The position numbers were made by a program, and so were the translations under genes. 64,000 nucleotides of DNA from Tachypleus tridentatus (Eukaryota > Arthropoda > Merostomata > Xiphosura > Limulidae), in the NCBI RefSeq assembly GCF_004210375.1, contig NC_134834.1:160723290-160787289 (forward strand), read 5' to 3'. Shown in pieces: positions 23,034 to 35,429 of the stretch. Each line of letters starts with the position of its first letter. Within the stretch, counting starts at the first letter, position 1. The notes beneath the pieces were generated by a model that was given only the letters and a program-made list of their open reading frames with translations, had not been told where the DNA came from and searched no databases.

Positions 23034-23725
23034 ATCTCTCTCTTCCAACTTATTCTCATATAAATTGTAACATATTTTAAAAGTTTATTAAACATCCTTT
23101 ATGATATTTTCTTCTGTATTGATATTTAGGTAGAATGTCATTATCATCCAGAAAATAACATCGTATCATTAATGTTTATGTAACTGAGCCAAATATCTAA
23201 TTATATTTTCTTCTCAGTGGCCTTTAACAGCTTTTATTACCACCCATTTAAGTGTAAAATGTTGGTTAAGCAAGCAGTGCCGTTAATCTTATTAGTGATG
23301 TATGTTTTATGAAGTGGACCCGCACTTAAAAAACACAACTTATACTTCCTGAAAGAGATTTTTAGACAGAAAAATACATATCTTATAAGCACCAATGATT
23401 CTTACATATTTATATTAAGCTGTAATACACGTCCTACTATATATGCAAATGCTGATTCTATGTTACACTTTTTCAATGTTTGCTCTGGTAATGTAGTTGT
23501 ATTTTTCAACCATTCGTTTGTATCATGTAGGAGAGAGAGCACATTTTTTACTGATGCAGAACATAATTCTATTTCTAAAATTAACTTCCTTATAAATCTC
23601 CATTTTCTTTAAAAGAATGTATTTGCCGACATGCGTTATTTCTTAGATCAGTGTTGCATTAAACTCTTCATTTCTCTGTAACTTTGGTAGTCTACACATA
23701 AAAAAGAAACATCTTTCTAGTAAGA
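23034..23725. other. No gene seen
   Basis: AT-rich sequence between a minisatellite and the foldback SINE, with no feature that I recognise. Confidence 0.35.
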
Positions 23726-24012
23726 GCCCGGCATGACCAGGTGGGTTAGGGCGTTCAACTCGTAATCTGAGGGTCGCGGGTTCGAATCCCCGTGGCGCCA
23801 AACATGCACGCCCTTTCAACCGTGGGGGCGTTATAATGTGACGGCCAATCCCACTATTCGTTGGTAAAAGAGTAGCCCAAGTGTTGGCGGTGGGTGGTGA
23901 TGACTAGCTGCCTTCTCGAGGGCAAAGCTACTCGAGGGCTATCTGTGCTAGCCGTCCCTAATTTAGCAGTGTAAGACTAGAGGGAAGTCAGCTAGTCATG
24001 CCATGCCGGGCC
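23726..24012. mobile_element. Foldback SINE-A: plus head and body joined to an inverted tail
   Basis: Plus-oriented SINE-A runs from GCCCGGCATGACCAGG to GATGACTAGCTGCCTTC (23726 to about 23915). It then switches to the antisense tail (GGCAAAGCTACTCGAGGGCT, 23921-23998) and ends with the antisense head fragment GCCATGCCGGGCC. The outer ends are therefore complementary. Confidence 0.88.
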
Positions 24013-24727
24013 TACTATATAAAGCAGCCAAACAGCGCAGGAAATAACCTCAATTCGATCGCGTAATTCAGAACTTTAGGCACGACTGAGATGTTTATTC
24101 TACTTTGTTGGCTGGCTGGATAACGATATTTATTTTCCATTTGGTCTATTTTCGAGGACTAAACTTTTCAAGTAATTTTGTTTCGCTCAACGAATAACAA
24201 CTCCCGTCTCATCTGTCACCGTTAAATTTTCCAAGTAATCTTGTTGAAAGAAAAATAATTACCTTTTTTTAACCCTTTAGAAAAAAATGATAATTCTTTA
24301 AGACGCGAATATGATTTTCCAAAAGGAATGTTTCATGTTAACTAATTAATAAAGTACACGATTCTATTTTTACTCAGACCATTCGTAGGAAAAAAAATAG
24401 CCAGAGCGGAAGTTGTGTTTGTTTGAAGAAGGAAGTCATTATCATAATATTGCAGCGTCCGCAAAATTAACAGCATCTGTAGCATCTTTTGCCAAATATA
24501 GTTTTAAGCAAGTCCTTAACTGAGTACCCCTCGAGCCAGAATAACACGGTTTGAAGAGGGTTTCGTACGAGCCCATCAAAGAGGCATGTCAATGCTGTTG
24601 ATAATTTTCAGCTCTAATCACATGTCTTTTATCTAAATTACAATTTTGTTGCAAATGCCTGTAATATGACTCTCAGAGCTGTCTACTGTTCTTAAAAAAA
24701 CCCTGAAAATTACACTTGGTTTCTTGC
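24013..24727. other. No gene seen
   Basis: No repeat or coding signature recognised. Confidence 0.35.
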
Positions 24728-24841
24728 TTGAAGTTAAGCACAAAACTACACAATGAGTTCTGCCCACCACGGGTATCGAAATCTGGTTTTTAGCGTTGTT
24801 AAGTAATTAGACATACCGCTCTGCCACTGGGTTGGGGGGGG
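24728..24841 (-). mobile_element. SINE-B copy
   Basis: Plus strand reads TTAAGCACAAAACTACACAA, TCTGCCCACCACGGGTATCG, a gap, then CCGCTCTGCCACTGGG and a G run corresponding to the C-rich head end. Confidence 0.85.
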
Positions 24842-25018
24842 GAATCACGCAATCTGTGGAACTAAATATTTATAAAACATTATCTATTTTTACTTAGTTC
24901 GGTTTTATTAGTCATTCCGAATTTGTAAACTTTTACATTTTATAAACGATATTTCTCCTCTGCCACTCGTTATAATTCTTTAAAGACAGTTTTTATTCAA
25001 ACACAAATAAATATCTCT

Positions 25019-25216
25019 GACGTATGTCCACACCTTTAACAGGCAGGGGCATGATGAAAAAAGAGTTTGACGTATGTCCACACCTTTAACAGGCAGGGGC
25101 ATGATGAAAAAAGAGTTTGACGTATGTCCACACCTTTAACAGGCAGGGGCATGATGAAAAAAGAGTTTGACGTATGTCCACACCTTTAACAGGCAGGGGC
25201 ATGATGAAAAAAGAGC
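25019..25216. repeat. 50-bp minisatellite, 4 nearly perfect copies
   Basis: The unit starts GACGTATGTCCACACCTTTA and ends AAAAAAGAGTTT. Starts at 25019, 25069, 25119 and 25169 are spaced exactly 50 bp apart. The GC-richer unit with little divergence indicates recent expansion. Confidence 0.96.
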
Positions 25217-25388
25217 TGATCTTTTGTCTTGTCACGTTTTATAAGCTACAACTAGTTGGAGTTGGACGGGTGAAACAAACACTTTTTTATAAGAAAGGAT
25301 AGGAAGTTTTACTTATATTTTTATTCTTAACACAATAAGCATTAAAATTATGATAAAAATACATAAAGGTGTCAATACTGAAAATATT

Positions 25389-25612
25389 GTTTGTTTGTTT
25401 TTTAATTTAGCGCAAAGCCACACGAAAGCTATCTGCACTAGTCGTCCATAATTTAGCAGTATAAGACTAGAGGGAAGGCAGCTAGTTATCACCACCCACC
25501 GCTAACTCTTGGGCTACTCTTTTACAAACGAATATTGAATTGGCCGTCAAATGACAACGTTCCCACAGCCAAAAGGGCGAGCATGTTTGGTGTGACGGGG
25601 ATCAGAACCCAC
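25389..25612 (-). mobile_element. SINE-A copy, head truncated
   Basis: TTTGTTTGTTTTTTAATTTA then GCGCAAAGCCACACG through GTGTGACGGGGATCAGAACC. It stops at the B-box region. Confidence 0.87.
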
Positions 25613-25879
25613 CTAGAAATGGGGAAAATTAATAATTCTCCTACAAATGTCGAATTTTCTAGTTCTAAAAAAATAAATAAATAAATAAATATCAAAGTAA
25701 CTTTCTAATACAAATAATTTTTTTTCAAATAACACCTGGTCTCAGATGCATAATATTACTATTATACTGGTCGTGAAAGTTTAGTTTCATGTTTATTACT
25801 AGATTATACTATAACCTTAAAAATTCTTCGATTAAAAATGGAACAATTGTTTTATTTGATATAGGATTTTAACCTATTG

Positions 25880-25952
25880 CTAAGAGTGAGCATGTTTAGT
25901 ATGACGGGGATTCGAATCCGTGATCCTTAGATTACGAGTCGAGTGTTCTGGA
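25880..25952 (-). mobile_element. SINE-A head fragment
   Basis: Only GAGCATGTTTAGTATGACGG, the B-box complement and GATTACGAGTCGAGTG remain. It may be the separated missing head of the copy at 25389, with about 270 bp of intervening DNA. Confidence 0.75.
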
Positions 25953-26487
25953 AATTAGATGGGGCTTAAACCCCTTCCATGACCTTCCTCTTGTCATCCT
26001 GTATCACTACTTCCAATTGGGTGATGATTGATCAATGTAAAAACATACAAGGAACAGATGGGTGAAAGGTGCGAACAAACAGACTTAAACTTAGCTTTAT
26101 ATATTAGATCATTTATTAAATAATTTATTGTTAAATTGGTGTTCCATAAGCATAGTGGTCTCACAAAAAATAAAATAGTTACCAACCTTATGTCTATTTG
26201 TTCAAAACAAACGCTTCAAATTTAAAATAGTTTCAAAGTAGGAGACAGAAGAGATATTTAACTTAATATTTTTATTAGTAAAAATAAATTTAATTTGATA
26301 TTCATGTTTAATACTTCTATGTGCAACTCAACATGTTAATATGTACTGGTGTATGTACTGGTGATGTGTGTATTTTCATAAGATAGTGCATTAAGTTTCT
26401 ACGACTAGAACCACTTCTTATAATATCATGGGTCACTGAAATCTAAATGCTCAATTTCTCTAAATTTGTTACCAACTAGGTTAACTA

Positions 26488-26690
26488 GTTTGTTTTCGGA
26501 TATTTGCGCAAACCTATGCAAAGTTTTTCTAATTTTGAACTTGTAAAGTAAATGGAAGGAAACTAGTCAATGGCACTAACCACCAACTCCTGGGCTACTC
26601 TAATCTGATAGTGAGATTTACTGTCACTCCTATAACGCACCTGGAAGCGTATAATGAAAACATGATGGGAGACTATATTCGGGGGCTGAT
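26488..26690 (-). mobile_element. Old SINE-A-like copy
   Basis: GTTTGTTTTCGGATATTTGC, GAAGGAAACTAGTCAATGGC, CACCAACTCCTGGGCTACTC and a diverged head. It shares a TAGTGAGATTTACTGTCA variant with the copy at 28818, which suggests an older subfamily. Confidence 0.6.
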
Positions 26691-27067
26691 ATGTGAAAGC
26701 GATTTATATTACAGTCGCAAATCTCGAAAAACTCGCTTCTAAATATTTTTGTATAACTTTAGTATAAATACATGTAAATCTTGATTCATATTGTTCTTTT
26801 ATTCAGACCTTATATAAATGAAAATGTGCAAATTTGCCCGCTTTTACATAGAAAATAGGTTAATTTCTAAATTTCATTATCCAGGTCACAGAAACAAAGT
26901 TTGAAGGGAATAATGGTCATTTTCTATACTTTTACAAGATATGCAATTAAGAAATAACACATACTACAGAGGAACAAAATTTGTGTTTCATAGTGTAATG
27001 GATTCAAAGTTGATCCTCGAGGTGTTTCAAAATTAAGTTCTATTCATTACCTGTTATCGTATTACTT

Positions 27068-27117
27068 TAGAGCATTGATTGCACATTATGTAGCTTTGCA
27101 CTTAATTAAAAACAATG
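27068..27117 (+). mobile_element. SINE-B tail fragment
   Basis: Only GCACATTATGTAGCTTTGCA and CTTAATTAAAAAC are recognisable. The head is absent. Confidence 0.5.
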
Positions 27118-27540
27118 TATTACTTTTAATTACTTGTTTTCGCCTTAATATACATACAATGGTTTGAAATTATGTGTTTTTGACTAACTGCTTACCATCT
27201 AGTCTTATTATTGTATTAACTTTAGACTAGTAAAGATCATAGCGAGGTTATATATATCTTTCTTCATTATATGAAATAATCGATTCGAAAATACAGTGTC
27301 TTAAACGAATACTCCAATTTAACAACGTATACATCACTTTATACTTAAGTAATACAACAACAAGTGCCAGAATCATCAGCGCTTCATTTTTAAATCGTAT
27401 TAAAAATGGTTCTATGAGCGAAATTATTCACGGCTATTGTAAAATTACCAACAAACCTGTCGTAATGAAGTAATTCGTTAATCTATTTCTCTCTCTAAAT
27501 ATATATATATATATAGATCTAAGTGATTAATTGGAAGTTG

Positions 27541-27652
27541 TTCTTAAGCTCAAAACTGCACAATAGGCTATATCTGTTGTGCCAACTACGGGTATCGAAA
27601 CTTAATGTTAGCGTTTTCAGCTTTCACACTTATCGCTGAGCCAGTGAAGGTA
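27541..27652 (-). mobile_element. Diverged SINE-B copy
   Basis: CTTAAGCTCAAAACTGCACA, ACTACGGGTATCGAAAC and TTATCGCTGAGCCAGTG on plus correspond to tail, B box and head. Confidence 0.75.
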
Positions 27653-28253
27653 GAGGACAAATTAACAGACATATAATGATTCAGTTTTCCTCTAACGTAT
27701 TGTGAGTTAGATTTCATTTTTCACTAAACGATATCTTTAGTGTAATTATGAACAAATGATGTGCTTCTCTTACCTTTAGTTTTGTGACAGTTTTGACTCA
27801 AACATTTCTTATCATCAAACTCCAGTACTTCGAAATCTTTGTCCATTGCTAACAAACTTTGACCCCTCCACCTAGGAATGTCATGTGTATAAACATCAAT
27901 AGCAGAGGTGATATTGATCAGTGGCGGCTGTCTTTGTTTTTAATTGGCTTGCCGCTAGAGTGATTTCACGAACTCCTGCTGAGAGCAATTGTATGAGCGA
28001 AGGATAAAACACAGTTATTGTTTAGTTGGAATTATGCTCATAAATGTTTAACACATTAAGATTATAAATAACGTAGTAACTTAACAAGGCCATTTTTATA
28101 TAAAATAATAACATTTTCTCTATCCCTGTGACGTTATGAGTTTAATAGATACGCATATTAAATAATCACCTTTTGTTGTAACTATTGTGTTCACCAGAGG
28201 TCTGTATTGCTAGACTTCTGAAGTAAAAACAATGTACGTGCCATCAGTTAGTG
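27653..28253. other. No gene seen
   Basis: No recognised coding or repeat signature. Confidence 0.35.
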
Positions 28254-28482
28254 ACCCGGCATGGTGAGGTGGGTTAAGGCGTTCGACTCGTAATTCGAGG
28301 GTTCGAATCCCCGTCACCCAAACATGCTGGTCTTTTCAACCGTGGGGGCGATATAATGTGACGGTCAATCCCACTATTCGTTGGTAAAAGAGGAGCCCAA
28401 AAGTTGGTGGGTGGGTGGTTAGGGACGGCTAGTGCAGATAGCCCTCGAGTAGCTTTGCGCGAAATTCAGAAAACAAACAAAA
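28254..28482 (+). mobile_element. SINE-A copy with internal deletion
   Basis: Head GACCCGGCATGGTGAGGTGG. The body runs to GGTGGGTGGGTGG, then jumps to TTAGGGACGGCTAGTGCAGA, losing about 35 bp, and finishes with GCGCGAAATTC and AAACAAAC. Confidence 0.9.
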
Positions 28483-28817
28483 ATTACATTTAACGTGTAG
28501 AATAACACAAATTATCAAAACCCACGTAAAATAAGGACTGTCAAGAGATCGAATTTGATCTTTGTTCATATTACCACCTGAAAGGGAAAGATAAGAGGTA
28601 AAAAGTGCGTAGTAGGATTGCAATCTCCATTTCCCATGTCTACCAACAAATATATATATATGAATCGTCCCAGTCCTTATTTCTGGCTTTCATTCAGTAG
28701 TTCATGAGGAAAAAAAGTATAGTCTTAAGAATTGATGAAACTGCAGAGTATGGATATGAGACTGCGCAGTGAAAGAAGGCAGATGAACAATAACTGCTGT
28801 ACTGCCTCAAGCGTTTG

Positions 28818-28985
28818 TTTGTTTCAGATATTTGAGCTAAGCTACATTAGGACCAGCTGCGCTTGCCATCTGTAGTTTGAAATGACAGACTAGAGGGGAG
28901 GCAACTAGTCAACAACACTCACCGCCAGCTATTGGGCTACTCTAGTTGAGTAGTGAGATTTGACTGTCAATTTCATAACATATCT
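28818..28985 (-). mobile_element. Old SINE-A-like copy, head truncated
   Basis: GTTTGTTTGTTTCAGATATT, GAGGCAACTAGTCAACAAC, TATTGGGCTACTCTAG and TAGTGAGATTTGACTGTCA. It shares variants with the copy at 26488. Confidence 0.65.
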
Positions 28986-29280
28986 ACAACCCCAAATCGG
29001 ATTTTTGAATTCACAGTCCAGACAAAATAGCCATGTGCCCCTATCTCATGCATTATCAGATACTAACATTTGCATATTGAGACATGACCTGTGTACTCTC
29101 GTGCTAATCGGCCACATTCTCTGTCTCATGTGTAATTCAATTCAGAAAATTGCATTGTTTCATTGAGATGTATAGGTATTATGGAAAACCAATCTAATCT
29201 TTATTCCACTGGTGATATTTGCGTGTTGTAGTTTCACATCACTTAACTATTTTTCCACTCTAGAGAGTCTAAATGAAAGC

Positions 29281-29397
29281 AACCACGGTGGGACAGCAGT
29301 AAGCCTTTGTATTTACAACGCTAAAATCAGGGATTCGGTTTCCTTCTGTGGGCACAAACGATAGCCCGATGTGGTTTTATTATAACAAAACACTCAC
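29281..29397 (+). mobile_element. Diverged SINE-C copy
   Basis: TTTACAACGCTAAAATCAGG, GATTCGGTTTCC, GGGCACAAACGATAGCCCGA and a tail with TTATAACAAAACAC. Confidence 0.75.
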
Positions 29398-30056
29398 ACT
29401 GTAAACGAGAACAGTATGCGAAGGTATAAAAATCTCATAATCTGAAATGAGTTAACACCTTTAATAACTTCAAAGTGATTAAAATGTTTTTAATTGACTC
29501 TCAAAGCCTAAGCACGTCCGAACACTGGACGTTCTTCTGCCCAAGATAACCAAAATCTATAAGATCGTTTGCATACGTCTACAGTAAAATGTATCAGCAC
29601 AATACCATTCAGTAACCAGAACATTTTCACCCGGATAAGATAAACGTTATCCGTAATTAATTTAAAATATGTACTCCTCTACTTATCATTAATACAATTA
29701 CTGAAGTATCCAGTGAATATCTGCACCTCGTTTGTCGTTTAGCAGTGTGTAAATAGCTGGACTAGACGAAGTGGTCAGTATTTTCATGTTGTGTATCGAA
29801 AGGTCCAAGATTTGAAGAGCAATGCCACTCAGTTCCTTGGAAGCACTTTTATCTGTGACCCAATTATAAAGTGACTGACCCACCCACCCTACTTTTAAAC
29901 AATAGATCATAATTGAGGAAGGCTATATCTAAATCTTAAAGGAGTTTCTAGCCAGCTCCTTTAGCACATGTGCCATTAGGGTTAAAAATATCAATGTCGT
30001 CCCTATCGGATAGATATACATATAGGTAGCAAATACTTTGTAATGTTATTCATAAC
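29398..30056. other. No gene seen
   Basis: A 70-codon minus open frame (29698-29910) has ordinary composition but no recognisable motif or convincing splice sites. Confidence 0.3.
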
Positions 30057-30141
30057 TAGTGTGGCAGTGGAACAGCAATATGCCTGTGAAGTTACAACGC
30101 TAGAATCCCATTAATGGGTCGATCCCATGAGGGTCAGATAA
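30057..30141 (+). mobile_element. SINE-B fragment, upstream of a second copy
   Basis: GTGTGGCAGTGGAACAGCAA, GAAGTTACAACGCTAGAATC and GGGTCGATCCCATGAGGG. The tail is missing. Confidence 0.65.
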
Positions 30142-30144
30142 AAA

Positions 30145-30270
30145 CTTCCCAGTGGCACAGTGGTATGTCTTCGGACTTACAGTGCTAGAAACCAGGTTTC
30201 GATACTCATGGTAGGCAGAGCTCAGATAGCCCCTTGTATAGATTTGTGTTTAATTACAAGCAAGAAACCC
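30145..30270 (+). mobile_element. SINE-B copy directly behind a SINE-B fragment
   Basis: TTCCCAGTGGCACAGTGGTA, GGTTTCGATACTC, GGCAGAGCTCAGATAGCC and the TTTGTGTTTAATTACAAGC tail. It forms a head-to-tail pair with the preceding fragment. Confidence 0.82.
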
Positions 30271-32987
30271 TCTTATCCATCATTTCAACGTTTGGTTCGG
30301 GGAGCTATGTGCAAGTAACATTAAAATATATATCACCATTTCTCAATGTTTCTGAACCAGAATAAAAGAGTACTTTAATGATAATGAGCTGGTAAAATCC
30401 TCGAAGTCTAAAAAACATTACAGATTAATTAATTAAAACAGGGTACTTTGTTTATTTTATAGTATTTCAAGGTGCGTATTACCTTTCTCATTTCGTATTT
30501 GTTACCAGATGTTACTGTAAGAGATCTGTTATTTGCCTAAAAAGGTTTGTATTATGAATGAGGCAAGCTGCATTATTTCCAACATTCTAGAACGAAGATG
30601 ATGATTTTCTTTACCTTTTCAGACAGGTCTTTAGTATGTTATGTTTCTTAATATCTTACAAAAATAGATGACAAATAATTGGACTTCATTATTTTCTCCA
30701 CGTCTTGTTGAGTTGGACATAATAATGTTTTATGTACAACAATATTCCCATATTATCAACTTTTTTTACTGTTTATTAACAGTACAGTTCACATATTGTA
30801 TCATACTGAGCAGCATTATGTTTTTGCCTGTTATAGCACTGATTGTAAAGACCTGACCAAAACATTAGTATTTATAGGAGAACTACTAGACCTATCAGCC
30901 AGTGTCCCTAATTTTAATTATTGACAATAGGAAGGTTTCCAGTCGGCAGCACCCTTCTAACCACTATAACACACCTATAGCTAAGAGAGAAGGGAATATC
31001 TTGTGCTATCGCACAGATAAGAACCAGAGTTGATAGTTCTGAAAACCAGAGCACTATCACAGAACCAATCTGTACCCCACCAAAAAACATTAGGTAAAAA
31101 TTACTCACAGCAATATTTAGAGGGTTTAATGCAATATTGAGCTTATTTTTGTTTAATCTGGTGGCGTTGGGAGTCATTTTAAAAGGCGTGTATCGAGAAC
31201 GTCAGCAATTTTGCACACTTTATAACCGAGATCAAATTTTTCCGTGAGGAAAATTTAAGTAGAAATTATTATGTGAGACCATTATAGTGCCATCTATCGA
31301 CATTTTGGTAAAATTCGAGTTAAACTACTGTTGCAGGTTTTTCAAAATGCTTGTACTTGCGTATGTGTGACTCGCATATTATTGAAATTCCTGTAGAGAA
31401 CAACATAAACTCAGAAACAATTTAGTTCATAAGTGTTTTAGAAAATGTGTAGAAAAAGACATTAGGCACGTAAATCACGTTGGTTATTTCAGAATCAAAT
31501 CTTTTTATGTAATTTTTGTTTACACGTATTCATTGATGATAATATAACTAAACATTTTTTTTTGCTTGATGTGTTTCTGGACCAGTAAATAGTATCAACT
31601 GAATATATTAATACTCAGTTGACGCAGTGTACAAGATACCAGCTCGAAATAAAAACATAAACTGGTCTGAAAAACTTGTACGTTCTAGTTTTGTTTCTTT
31701 TTAATTCTTTATTTTTAAATTTCGAAAAACATTAATTTAGTTATTTACAATTACACATACGTTGATAATAATTTGATAACAATTAAACGTCCACTGACTC
31801 GAAGTGGCAGGACTTAGTGAAACACGGCTTACACATCAGACGAGGGAAAGTTATTTAACTGATAAAATCACTGCAACCTCTACAATATCAAAAGCTATAT
31901 AAAAGGCCGTATATTAAAGCCTATATCATTACTTTGTTTCCACACGCTACCTTAGTTGCTACATAGGCCTTACTATAGGTATAGGCAAACCTAACGTAAT
32001 AATTTATAATTTAAGCCTAAATTTAAGTTATTTTAGGTTTAATTATACTTTTCATCACATAATAACTATTTTTATCTTTAATGCCTGTCTACTAAATGCC
32101 TGAAATGTTTGTAATTATTTCCGGAAGTCATCACATCAGTGCCTCCAAAGTATCAGGAACATTTAATGAGAGTTATGAAATGCAAACATTGTAAACTAAA
32201 CCACCTTTAGCACAATGTATATCTGTTCATGCATTTATTAAAATTTTAATACAGGTTTCTATAGTTAGATACAAATTATTGCTTAATAAGAACATAATTT
32301 CAGGTACTACCATAAATGGTCATAGGCCTAACCGCAGACATGTCCATTTTCACAACTTTCCGACTTGCCAGGCACTTTGTTAAGCCAGTATATGAGCTTC
32401 TTGTATGTTTGTAATATGTGGAAAAGATATGGATAACTCTGGTTTCCTTGACTGCTAATGGCATTTGTCTAATAACATAAGTGACTTAGCATTTTGAAAG
32501 TTTGACCGAAACCTATATTTCACATTATAATGCTAATCAAAACTTAGTCTTTCAAAAGCACTCTTATGAAATTATCATATCAGTGCCCTCTTGTTACTGG
32601 TTAAGTAAAGTATAAGGAATGTTGATCAAAATCTTAATAGCTGGGTTAACAGCCTTATTTATTAAAAAATATTTTGTTTATATTTTAATTAGTGTTATAA
32701 TAAATAATCATATTATATTAAATAAGGAATATATAAATATCGAGTAATTAATTCATAATTATTATTTTGGTTTAAAAAAAAACGTTTTTAATATCTTTAC
32801 GGTAATAATTTTCTAATTATCTATTCACCGTAGATGAAAGGTAAGTTAATATCATTCAGTGTCTTGTATTGCATAGAGCTGACCTTTTAATAAAATGGAA
32901 CCATATTTAGGTATAGATATATGTGTATTGTTGAGTAAAGTGTTGTTTCTTTTTAAAGCCGAACTACTTGTCAGGTGTTTTTTTTTT
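30271..32987. other. No gene seen; longest featureless stretch
   Basis: About 2.7 kb of AT-rich DNA without a SINE, tandem array or supported exon. An 87-codon minus frame at 30914-31177 has no recognised motif. Confidence 0.35.
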
Positions 32988-32996
32988 CCAGGTCGG

Positions 32997-33232
32997 TTTG
33001 TTTGTTTTTTCTGAATTTCACTTAAAGCTACACGAGGGCTATCTGCGCTAACCGTCCTTAATTTAGCAGTGTAAGACTAGAGAGAAGGCAGCTAGTCATC
33101 ACTACCCACCGCCAACGTAACATTATAACGCCCCACGGCTGAAAGGGCGAGTATATTTGGTATGACGGGGACTCGAACCCGCGACCCTCAGATTGCGAGT
33201 CGAGTGCCCTAACCACATGGCCGTGCCGGGCT
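32997..33232 (-). mobile_element. SINE-A copy
   Basis: TTTGTTTGTTTTTTCTGAAT through ACATGGCCGTGCCGGG with a deletion after CCGCCAACG. Flanks CCAGGTCGG (32988-32996) and CTAGGTCGG (33236-33244) form a near-perfect duplication. Confidence 0.9.
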
Positions 33233-33305
33233 TTTCTAGGTCGGATTATATTTGCTTACACTTCACATAAAGGTCTTTTCGAAGCTTCAGTTATTGGAGT
33301 ATGAT

Positions 33306-33424
33306 GTGTGTGTTTTCCTTATAGCAAAGCCACATCGGGCTGTCTACTGAGCCTACTAAGTGGAATAGAACCCCTGATTTTAGCGATGTAAATCCGTAGA
33401 TTTACCGCTATACCAGCGGGGGAC
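33306..33424 (-). mobile_element. SINE-C copy with perfect 11-bp target duplication
   Basis: CCTTATAGCAAAGCCACATC through TATACCAGCGGGGGAC on plus, flanked by TGGAGTATGAT at 33295-33305 and 33425-33435. Confidence 0.95.
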
Positions 33425-33435
33425 TGGAGTATGAT

Positions 33436-35429
33436 AACTTGACTGTTGAAAACAGGCTAAACACTAATGCCTACTAGGACGTCACAAAAACATATTTGTT
33501 TTAAAAGTAAAAATAATAATTTGTCAATAAATTACTTGGAACCCATATAGTTTTTATTTAACAGGTAATATTTCTGTTAGGGTAATAATTAAAAACAAAA
33601 ACTTAATCTTTAGAAAAGTAAATGACGCTATTCACCCAATTTTTACGATTTTAGTCCATATTATTTATGAAAGGTGACTCGTAGAATAATCTAATATTCT
33701 CTTATGGGGTTTAGTTCAAGTAAGAATAAAGAATATTTTAAAATCTAAAACTAAACAACTTATTTCGGATTCAACAGAGTCGACGTTTCTTTATTATAGG
33801 TTTATGGTAGACAAGATGTTGTTATGGTTTTACTGAGGCTCAACTAAGTAAGGCTGTGAATCTACTGTGTTAAATTGGTGGAGTTAACAATACTAAAATT
33901 GATGACAAAATTGATATCAAAGAATACTGAATTTAACGTAGCTTTATTGAGTTTTTCGAATAGTACAGTACAGACATTCTATTTTTAGTCTCCATTGAGA
34001 TTACTGCGTTTTAACCCACAGGCTGTTGTAGATTAGTCCTCCAGTAACTTTTCCTCAGGTGTCACTTTGAACTAGGCACTTGCTGCCCATTTTAACTTTG
34101 CTCATCACAGAACCCTCTCTAAATCATATGTAAAGGTATATCTATGTTGAAAATATTATTATAATATTATTTTAATTATTATTATTATGATATTATTTTC
34201 ACACGAATATATATATTTTTTATACTAGCCAAATAACTAGATTTTTGTTAATGATTTTAATAACCTTTCAAAAGTAAAATAATCTTCAAAGAATTACTTT
34301 TTCTAAATCATGCTGATGGGTGAATTGAAATTGTTATTATATTAGAATAAAAAGAACAACAGCCTAAAAAATAACCTTTATATACCTTTATATATAAGTT
34401 AGAAGATTGTGAAATGGGTGCGTTTGTTATGTTTTCTTTTGTCGTGATATATTTTTCGTTGTATATTGTTAGAAGGTATAATAAAAGTTTTAGATAATCC
34501 GTCATACTTTTGTACTAGAGCGCCGTCAGTGTACCTCCTACAGAGACTTATCAGGTACACAGAAAGTATATGTCTCACTGAAGCTTTTATACCTCAGAAG
34601 TGGTGGCCTTTTAAAATAAGCTTGCCCAGTTTGTTCTGTAAAATATACAGTTGAAAAGAAGTTGGGGGCAAAACGACTAACTCATATTTTTAGCTAAAGC
34701 GTCGCCGTGACTCGTATAGAAGGGATTAATTCTGGGATTTGTCACCGTGAAACTTCATGGCCCTACTTAAGTAACTCTTAAAGAACCACTGTCGGCTTTT
34801 CTAAGCGTGTGTTATTTTTACCTAAGTTGTTTCTAAAACTGTTGTTTTTTGATAGCATAACATAATAATAACATTTAAAGATTTTTATATCTGTTATCAT
34901 ATGTAAGTTTATAATTTATTGAGTGCCCTAACAGCAATATTTCTAAATATTTTATTCGTTATGTTCACCGGTCGACGAAGAGTCTAATCACAAAATTTAA
35001 GGGTTCATATGGATATCTCTTCCTATGATGGTAAGGATGTAATGTTTTGTGATTTGTTGTTGTTGTTCTTTCGAACGCATGAAAAAAATACATAAATAAC
35101 GAATCTTATAATTTCCTAAGAACTTGTCAACAAATTCCTATTATTTAAACGTTTCTACTGAACTTAAGTAATACTCTTGTTAATTTATACACGCACACAC
35201 ACTCGAACACTTTCACTTCTTCCATTGTTTTTTGTGAAGGTTTACCAATTTACATATTAGGTTTATAAAGTCATATATATTGAATTTAAGTCATTTAAAA
35301 ACGCTTTTCTCAAATTATTTGGAACGATTTATAAAAGCTGCAGTAATTTGATTTCTAATAAAAGGAAAAAATTGTGAACCATGCTTTTGAGAAAAGAACT
35401 TTGTAACTATAACTGGAAAGTTAACTTAC
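33436..35429. other. No gene seen
   Basis: AT-rich sequence with short TTATTA runs near 34155. No supported exon, SINE or minisatellite. Confidence 0.35.

Noticed and set aside
23726-23800. Functional tRNA genes at many GGTTCGAATCCC sites
   Set aside because: Each is the head of a SINE with a body, a tail and often a target duplication. None forms a complete acceptor stem with a separate terminator.
30914-31177. 87-codon minus frame and a possible SINE-A relic in the same place
   Set aside because: The product has no motif, and the short CCCTAATTTTAATTATTGAC similarity to SINE-A is too weak to call.
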